Shown here in pieces: positions 61,640 through 64,000 of a DNA stretch of 64,000 nt (the stretch's first letter is position 1; each line of letters opens with the position of its first letter). Location of the stretch: the NCBI GenBank assembly GCA_910575475.1, contig CAJTGD010000001.1, forward strand, positions 1 to 64,000, given 5' to 3'. Position numbers and translations under genes: made by a program. The notes beneath the pieces are model-generated. The model was not told where the DNA came from, did no database searches, and saw only the letters and a program-made list of their open reading frames with translations. The DNA is from Lachnospiraceae bacterium. GTDB taxonomy: Bacteria; Bacillota; Clostridia; Lachnospirales; Lachnospiraceae.

Positions 61640-64000
61640 TCACTCCTCCGCCGTCCTCCGGGTCAGGCTTCTTTTTTCCAGATGCCCGTACATGATCAGG
61701 GGAACGCTGAGGCAGGCGGCAAAAAGCGCTGCAAGAATGCAGCCGGTTTCCATTCCCGGATAAATAAACTTAAAATACGCGATCCGGCTTTCCATATATA
61801 ACCGGATCGTCTGCAGGAGCCCGCTTCCCACAGTCAATACCAGTCCTCCGACGATCATACAGTAAATGCCTCCCTCCAAAGCAAGCATCCACCTGACCTG
61901 TTTCCCGGTCATACCCACGCATTCCATCACCGCCAGCTCTCTCTGCCTGGAAAGAATGCCGGTTGCGATCACATTCAGGTAATTGAGAATCCCCATCAGA
62001 ATCAATACTAGGCTCAGCGCTCCAAGGATGATGCGGTTCGTCTGGATATACCCCTGCGCGCTTGCCAGAGTATCCGATTTACAATTCACTGCGAGCCCCT
62101 GGTTCGCATCCCTGCGGTTCTCGTCCTGCTGGATTTTCCAGACCGCCGCCTTGGCTGTGGGTTCCAACTCCGGTTCCACATTCAGATCCATCACGAAACA
62201 TTTTTCTTTTGTCCCCAGCTTTGCAAATCCCTGTTCACTGACAAGAAAATACTTGATCCCCGGGCCGAACCATGTCCTTCTCAGTTTTGGAAATCCTTTC
62301 GCCTGGGTGTCCAGATAACCGGCCAGTTCCAGCTCTGCCATACGGCAGTTTTCCTCCCGCCAGCTCTCAAACTCCGGTTCCGTCATCTGTTCCCAGGAAG
62401 CCGTCCTTTCTTCTTTGGAAGGAAGCTGCCAGAATGTGACCGGAAGTCCCGTCGTCTCTTCTGCTTCTTCACTCAAAATCTGTGATAATTCATGATGATG
62501 GAGCAGGACGGCTCCCCTTCCATCCCGCAGGCTGTCTATATCAACACAAAGCCGGTTCCTGTCCGCGTATTCTTCCAGTTTCCCGATGTATTCCTCATCC
62601 ACGATCTGGACGGTGGCAATATCCCAGGAAGCCGGCAGTCCCCGTCCTTCTTCCCAAGTCTCGGTCTCCTCCGTTTCTTCCTGGCTCTTAAGCGTCTCCA
62701 TCAAAGGCGCAAGGGCCTCTGCCCGGCGGTCCATATACAGATAGGCGCCTCTCACCACGACCGCCTGTTCCTTTTCTATCCCCTGAATCGAAAGCAGCTT
62801 CTTCTCTGCCTCCTCTGTGATCGGAGAAAAATCGTCATTTTCATTGACTTGCACCGTGTTTCCTTCCGAATCCTGCTCGGAAGTATACACGATACCCCCG
62901 ATAATAGAAAAATCCGCGTCTTTTTCAATGGAATGTGTATCATCTATCCCGGTCGTCAGGACCACCGCCCCCAGAGCCGTGACAACGCCCAGGAACAGAG
63001 ACGCGATTGTCAGGACACATCGTTTTTTATATCGGATCAGATTCTGCCATGCCATATAGAGAACCGGATTTTGCCGTGCAAAGCGTGTATGCTTCCGGAT
63101 ACCGCCACGCTTTTTTCCCGTATTTTTCTCCAAAGCGCCCCTGTAATGCAGCGCGTCCAGCGGTGTCAGACTTGCCGCCTGGTAAATCGTACAGGCGGCC
63201 GCTCCGAATACGACGATGGCTGTAAAACCTGCGGACGCTATGAGCAGCTCCGGACGGAATACCATAAGATCCGCGGATTTTCCGAAATTGTAGAGATAGA
63301 GGTTTCCCAGAATCCAGGGGACCAAAAACAGGATCACGGCGGCTGCTCCCGCAGCTCCCAGTACGGTTCCCTGGCATATCGTAAACACAGTCTGTCTCAG
63401 ATAGATTTGGCGAATCTGTCTCTGCGTCGTCCCCAGGATATCCAGAAGTCCGATCTGGCGGATCTCCTTCTGCATGGAAATGCCGAATATATTGTAGATC
63501 AGGAAAAATACACCCGCCAGGACGAGAACCGCGCAAAAAACTGCCATCCCGTATCCCCCCACGAAATCATTTACCACAGTATAGCTGTACCGATTTCCTC
63601 CAAGGAAACGCTGTGTCCGGTCCCTCACCGGGATATCCTGATATAAACGGTCTTCGATGCTGTATCCGTCGATGGTGCTTTTCTGGCAGATCATCAGCAG
63701 GTCCGGCTCCTCCAGGCTCATCCCCCACTTCTGCACCTGCGCCTCACTGGTATATCCCGCAGGCAGAGAAGTTCCCGGATCCAAATATTCCCTGAACCAG
63801 CCGCACAGTGTAAAATCCATTTCCTCCTGCTGCCCTGACGCAAGCTTTACGGACAATTTCAGAGCCATCCCCTCTTTGGGCTCCGAGATATGGAGTTCCT
63901 CCAATGCCCTGACGGAAAGCATCAGTTCCCCTTCCTCCTGAGGATATTTTCCATGGATGTGGGTATAGGCGGGCACCTGCATCTTCTCCCAGGCTGTCGG
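61640..64000 (-). CDS. FtsX/MacB-type ABC transporter permease (5' end outside)
   Basis: At least 787 residues, open to the window's right edge, so the start is missing from view. Two FtsX-type permease modules: the first around GGYGMAVFCAVLVLAGVFFL to IRQIGLLDILGTTQRQIRQI, the second around ILGALSLVLILMGILNYLNV to RQRELAVMECVGMTGKQVRW, separated by a long external domain (about 330-640). Such permeases work with a MacB-like ATPase, often under a two-component system for antimicrobial-peptide resistance; no ATPase is inside the window. The C-terminus is charged (SLTRRTAEE). Confidence 0.88.
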   Translation of the reverse strand, partial: PTAWEKMQVPAYTHIHGKYPQEEGELMLSVRALEELHISEPKEGMALKLSVKLASGQQEEMDFTLCGWFREYLDPGTSLPAGYTSEAQVQKWGMSLEEPDLLMICQKSTIDGYSIEDRLYQDIPVRDRTQRFLGGNRYSYTVVNDFVGGYGMAVFCAVLVLAGVFFLIYNIFGISMQKEIRQIGLLDILGTTQRQIRQIYLRQTVFTICQGTVLGAAGAAAVILFLVPWILGNLYLYNFGKSADLMVFRPELLIASAGFTAIVVFGAAACTIYQAASLTPLDALHYRGALEKNTGKKRGGIRKHTRFARQNPVLYMAWQNLIRYKKRCVLTIASLFLGVVTALGAVVLTTGIDDTHSIEKDADFSIIGGIVYTSEQDSEGNTVQVNENDDFSPITEEAEKKLLSIQGIEKEQAVVVRGAYLYMDRRAEALAPLMETLKSQEETEETETWEEGRGLPASWDIATVQIVDEEYIGKLEEYADRNRLCVDIDSLRDGRGAVLLHHHELSQILSEEAEETTGLPVTFWQLPSKEERTASWEQMTEPEFESWREENCRMAELELAGYLDTQAKGFPKLRRTWFGPGIKYFLVSEQGFAKLGTKEKCFVMDLNVEPELEPTAKAAVWKIQQDENRRDANQGLAVNCKSDTLASAQGYIQTNRIILGALSLVLILMGILNYLNVIATGILSRQRELAVMECVGMTGKQVRWMLALEGGIYCMIVGGLVLTVGSGLLQTIRLYMESRIAYFKFIYPGMETGCILAALFAACLSVPLIMYGHLEKRSLTRRTAEE

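Overview
The window looks like a chromosomal stretch from a gut-type Clostridia, most likely Lachnospiraceae. The supports are a T-box-controlled thrS, Gram-positive promoters and AGGAGG ribosome sites, MATE and heterodimeric ABC pumps, AtuA, citrate lyase and GPH-transporter genes, and IME/ICE-type mobile-element genes. Base composition is mixed, with AT-rich patches at the left mobile remnant, the cfa pair and the CPBP protease. No rRNA, tRNA or CRISPR array was seen.

Layout. 1-4.9 kb: a decayed integrative element (relaxase tail, serine-recombinase tail, sigma-like protein, zinc-finger protein, LPD3-like protein, TnpV) abutting a truncated aldo/keto reductase. 5.3-12.6 kb: a minus-strand operon of exported esterases, redox enzymes, ApbE and a DUF4405 membrane protein. 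13.1-14.6 kb: cfa with its small partner. 14.7-20.2 kb: a gene graveyard interrupted by two intact LysR regulators. 20.2-29.7 kb: a CPBP protease, a MATE-cytidylate kinase fusion, a MarR-controlled heterodimeric ABC exporter and a second MATE; both MATE genes have structured leaders. 29.7-31.2 kb: more gene fragments. 31.2-36.7 kb: an AtuA/hydrolase/GPH operon with a PAS-Fis regulator. 36.7-42.3 kb: two XRE paralogues, T-box plus thrS, a third MATE and a small ORF. 42.6-47.3 kb: a lipoprotein, response regulator and histidine kinase. 47.4-51.7 kb: a gutted citrate lyase operon, carbonic anhydrase and chromate transporters. 51.9-59.3 kb: a LysR regulator, a HipA-like remnant, a PARG-like protein, GH65/HAD and sensor-kinase fragments, and a Nudix hydrolase. 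59.6-64 kb: a manganese-type riboswitch ahead of a Na/Pi transporter, then a large FtsX-type permease running off the right edge.

The most striking property is the number of genes whose two ends survive while the middle is missing: flavodoxin, DUF362, PTS, GPH transporter, citE/citX, citG/citMHS, ChrA, HipA-like, HAD, response regulator/DUF4869 and others. Most junctions are out of frame, and essential genes such as thrS are intact. This suggests ongoing genome reduction by many medium-sized deletions, or an assembly artefact. The best candidates for something undescribed are the MATE leader RNAs sharing a CGTAAATC element, the MarR regulator with a Cys-rich head and His-rich repeat tail, and the PAS-Fis activator without its AAA+ domain, which faces a sigma-70-type promoter with a well-placed palindrome.
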